Below, in pieces: positions 62,077 through 64,000 of a stretch of DNA of 64,000 nucleotides (position 1 is the stretch's first letter; every line of letters starts with the position of its first letter). The stretch is from Halolamina sediminis. GTDB lineage: Archaea; Halobacteriota; Halobacteria; Halobacteriales; Haloferacaceae. Below the pieces are notes generated by a model. It was not told where the DNA came from. It saw only the letters and a list, made by a program, of their open reading frames with translations, and ran no database searches. The stretch is from positions 992,001 to 1,056,000 of the forward strand of contig NZ_CVUA01000001.1 of the NCBI RefSeq assembly GCF_001282785.1. Direction: 5' to 3'. A program made the translations under genes and the position numbers.

Positions 62077-62670
62077 ATGACTGACGCCGACACACCCACT
62101 GACCCAAAAGCCGATACGCCGGCGGACGACGCCCCGCCGGAGGACGACGAGATCGATCGCCGTCGACTGATCCGCTGGATCGCCGTGCTCGCGTTCGGCG
62201 TCCCGGTCGTCGTCGAGGTGCTCACGTTCGGTAACATCATCAACGACGAGCTGCTCGGCGGCGGGGACGACCCCACGCCGACGGCCGCGGCGACGGAGAC
62301 GGACCGCCCGGACGCGGTCGGCGTCGACGACGAACTGCTCCCGGAGACGGCGGCGACGGAGACGATCACGACCTCCGAGGTCCGGCAGACCGAGGGCGGT
62401 CGGACGTACGTCTTCGGCGCCGAGGTGGAGAACACGACCGAGGAGCCGGTCGAACTCCGGACCCAACGCCTCCGGCTCCGCGACGGGGAGCGCGTCGACG
62501 GCGTGTCGAGCACGGGCAGCATCGACCCCGGCGAGTCGGGGGTGGTCACCGCCGCGTGGTCGATCCCCGACAGCGCGATGCCCGGCGCCGTCGAGGTGAC
62601 GGCAGTTCGGGGCGGCGAGACGGTGTTCGAGGGGTTCGTGCTGGTGGAGCAGCCCGTCGTCGTTGGTTGA
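62077..62670 (+). CDS. FxLYD-type membrane-anchored protein of the oxidase operon
   Basis: A protein of 197 residues. An acidic cytosolic N-terminus (30 residues) precedes one membrane segment (WIAVLAFGVPVVVEVLTF). The exported part is a beta-sandwich (TYVFGAEVENTTEEPVELR, SIDPGESGVVTAAWSIPD) of the FxLYD kind. It is the last gene of the oxidase operon and probably supports assembly or stability, which is inference. Confidence 0.72.
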   Translation: MTDADTPTDPKADTPADDAPPEDDEIDRRRLIRWIAVLAFGVPVVVEVLTFGNIINDELLGGGDDPTPTAAATETDRPDAVGVDDELLPETAATETITTSEVRQTEGGRTYVFGAEVENTTEEPVELRTQRLRLRDGERVDGVSSTGSIDPGESGVVTAAWSIPDSAMPGAVEVTAVRGGETVFEGFVLVEQPVVVG

Positions 62671-62700
62671 GGAATCGTTTCGGGTCGACTATCTGCCCGG

Positions 62701-62873
62701 CGGAAGAGGGATTTCAACCACGATCGTTCCGCTCACTTCGTTCGCTTCACTCCCTGATTCAAATCCCACGTACGGCTTTCGCTGCTCACGTTGTTCGCAG
62801 CAGAAAAGCCGGAGGAGGGATTGTGAACTACGCCCGGACTCGCTTCGCTCGTCCGGTCTAGTTCAAATCCCTC
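62701..62873. repeat. Alternating tRNA 3'-end fragments
   Basis: Copies of the tRNA-Thr T-arm/acceptor sequence lie downstream of that gene: 62701-62719 and 62808-62828 in tRNA orientation (the latter repeats GCCGGAGGAGGGATT exactly) and 62756-62767 and 62861-62873 in inverse orientation (GTTCAAATCCCTC). Between them are palindromes with CTTCG centres, for example CCGGAC...GTCCGG at about 62833-62856. Confidence 0.75.
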
Positions 62874-62909
62874 TCGGGGCTCTTCGACTCCGCTTCGCTC
62901 CGTCAGAAG

Positions 62910-62982
62910 AGCCGGAGGAGGGATTTGAACCCTCGACCTATTCCTTACGAAGGAATCGCTCTGCCAGCTGAGCTACCCCGGC
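62910..62982 (-). tRNA. tRNA-Thr (anticodon CGT)
   Basis: A complete 73-base cloverleaf: acceptor GCCGGGG/CTCCGGC with one G-U pair, D-stem GCTC/GAGC, anticodon stem ATTCC/GGAAT with loop TTCGTAA (anticodon CGT) and T-arm GAGGG-TTCAAAT-CCCTC. The discriminator is U, as expected for archaeal tRNA-Thr. CCA is not encoded. No intron is present. Confidence 0.97.
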
Positions 62983-63038
62983 GCGTCCATCCCCACGTAC
63001 CGGCAACGCAGACATAAGGGTTCCGAAACCCGGCGCAG

Positions 63039-64000
63039 TCAGTCGATCCGGTCGAGCCGCGTGTCGAGGCAGACGTTCAGTTCGTGGGGCGCGTACGACC
63101 GCACGACGCGCTCTTCCAGCGTCGTCACCTCGTACTCGTCGCCGGCCGCTTCCTCCAGCGCCGACCGCCCGCGCTCGAAGGGGGCGTCCTCGTGCTGGAT
63201 GTCGTAGAGGTGGACCACGCACGACTCGCCGGCGAACGCGACCGCCGTGTCGGCGAACTCCGCGGCGGTGTGCGGGAGGTTCATCACCAGCCGGTCGGCC
63301 CAGTTCTCGTACTCTTCGGTCAGTTCCCGCACGTCGCCGACGTGGGTCGTGATCCGGTCGGCGACGCCGTTGCGCTCGGCGTTCTCCTCGAGGTACGCGA
63401 TCGCGTCGGGGTTGAGGTCGCAGGCCACGACCTCCGCGCCCGCGTCGGCCATCGGGATCGCGTACGGGCCCACGCCGGCGAACATGTCCAGCGCGTGCTC
63501 GCCGGGCTCGACCTGCTCGACGACCCGGTGGCGCTCGGTCGCGAGCCGGGGAGAGAAGTACACTTCGGCCACGTCGACGGCGAACTCGTGGCCGTACTCG
63601 CGGTGGACTGTCTCCGTCGGCGGGCGCTGTTCGCCCTCGTCGGCCAGCACCACCCAGTCCCGGACGCGGGTCTCGCCCTTGACTTTCGAGTCGCGGTTGA
63701 GCACGCTCCGGACCGGGATGTCCGACTCGACGATCGCCTCCGTGATCTCCTCGGCGCGCTCGGGGTCGTCCTCGTCGACGAGCACCACGTCGCCCAGCCG
63801 CTCGTACGTCGGCTCGAACCCAAGCAGGTCCGCGGGCGTGCGCTGGGGGGTGCGCGCGGGCACGTCGTGGCTTACGACGGGCAGATCCGCGGGGACCGAA
63901 TCGGGGTCCGTGACGGGGATGAACAGGTCGCCGTCGGAGTGTTCGATACCGTACTCCTGATCGACGAGATCCGCCTCGGCGAGACGCTGTCGTGTCGCCT
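63039..64000 (-). CDS. tRNA (guanine-37-N1)-methyltransferase, Trm5 type (5' end outside window)
   Basis: At least 320 residues are visible; the frame is open to the edge (ATRQRLAEADLVDQEYGI at the far end). The fold shows SVLNRDSKVKGETRVRDW, HREYGHEFAVDVAEVYFSPR, the SAM motif ALDMFAGVGPYAIPMADAGA and the catalytic motif VMNLPH. These fit Trm5, which makes m1G37; the related TYW2/Taw2 usually lacks the NLP motif. Downstream of it is tRNA-Thr on the same strand. Confidence 0.88.
   Translation of the reverse strand, partial: ATRQRLAEADLVDQEYGIEHSDGDLFIPVTDPDSVPADLPVVSHDVPARTPQRTPADLLGFEPTYERLGDVVLVDEDDPERAEEITEAIVESDIPVRSVLNRDSKVKGETRVRDWVVLADEGEQRPPTETVHREYGHEFAVDVAEVYFSPRLATERHRVVEQVEPGEHALDMFAGVGPYAIPMADAGAEVVACDLNPDAIAYLEENAERNGVADRITTHVGDVRELTEEYENWADRLVMNLPHTAAEFADTAVAFAGESCVVHLYDIQHEDAPFERGRSALEEAAGDEYEVTTLEERVVRSYAPHELNVCLDTRLDRID

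Overview
This window is chromosomal DNA of a haloarchaeon (class Halobacteria). The evidence is high GC with strong third-position GC, very acidic proteins rich in Asp and Glu, leaderless genes with TATA boxes about 25 nt upstream of the start codon, and archaeal lineage genes: aCPSF1/FttA, archaeal-type ProS, DphB, archaeosortase A, DRG GTPase, KorAB, halocyanins and PGF-CTERM. The genus cannot be fixed from the sequence. I saw no rRNA, no intact insertion sequence, no prophage, no CRISPR array and no replication origin. One tRNA gene, tRNA-Thr(CGT), is present.

Layout. 0-3.4 kb: RDD membrane protein, YHS-domain metal permease, SHOCT protein, small zinc ribbon. 3.5-5 kb: B12-binding subunit of methylmalonyl-CoA mutase coupled to its MeaB GTPase; the catalytic subunit lies alone at 31.2 kb. 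5.4-19.9 kb: housekeeping genes (epimerase, CinA-like protein, Gdx, ProS, Nudix, the termination nuclease FttA, endonuclease III, DUF371, coiled-coil protein, SppA, DUF373, aldo/keto reductase, geranylgeranyl reductase). 20-29.9 kb: MATE exporter, KorAB, flavin reductase, halocyanin, glycosyltransferase, M42 peptidase, FMN-binding protein. 29.9-35 kb: two transcription regulators, mutase large subunit, acetyl-CoA synthetase. 35-38 kb: a frameshifted HEAT gene, then an iron-uptake operon behind a DtxR-type operator. 38-44 kb: acyl-CoA ligase, MFS relic, YeiH, GNAT, histidine kinase. 44.5-54 kb: DRG GTPase, VOC protein, HTH protein, a wrecked PGF-CTERM surface glycoprotein beside archaeosortase A, DphB, PrsW and a split oligopeptide permease pair. 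54-62.7 kb: a ba3-type cytochrome oxidase operon divergent from a copper-loading operon (Cu P-type ATPase, TauE/SafE-like protein, two small membrane proteins). 62.9-64 kb: tRNA-Thr and the 3' part of a Trm5-type tRNA methyltransferase.

The genes suggest an aerobic heterotroph that oxidises acetate, fatty acids and propionyl units: Acs, an acyl-CoA ligase and the mutase feed a cycle using ferredoxin-linked KorAB, and copper proteins plus a ba3 oxidase form the respiratory end.

The least explained content is intergenic. Two copies of a roughly 300-bp element (5.1 and 45.7 kb) keep hairpins in place while the stem sequences change in a compensatory way. Arrays of palindromes sharing a CGGAG apical loop with unrelated stems occupy 28.8-29.1 and 44.0-44.5 kb, with a fragment at 18.65 kb. 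Alternating copies of a tRNA 3' end trail the tRNA-Thr gene.
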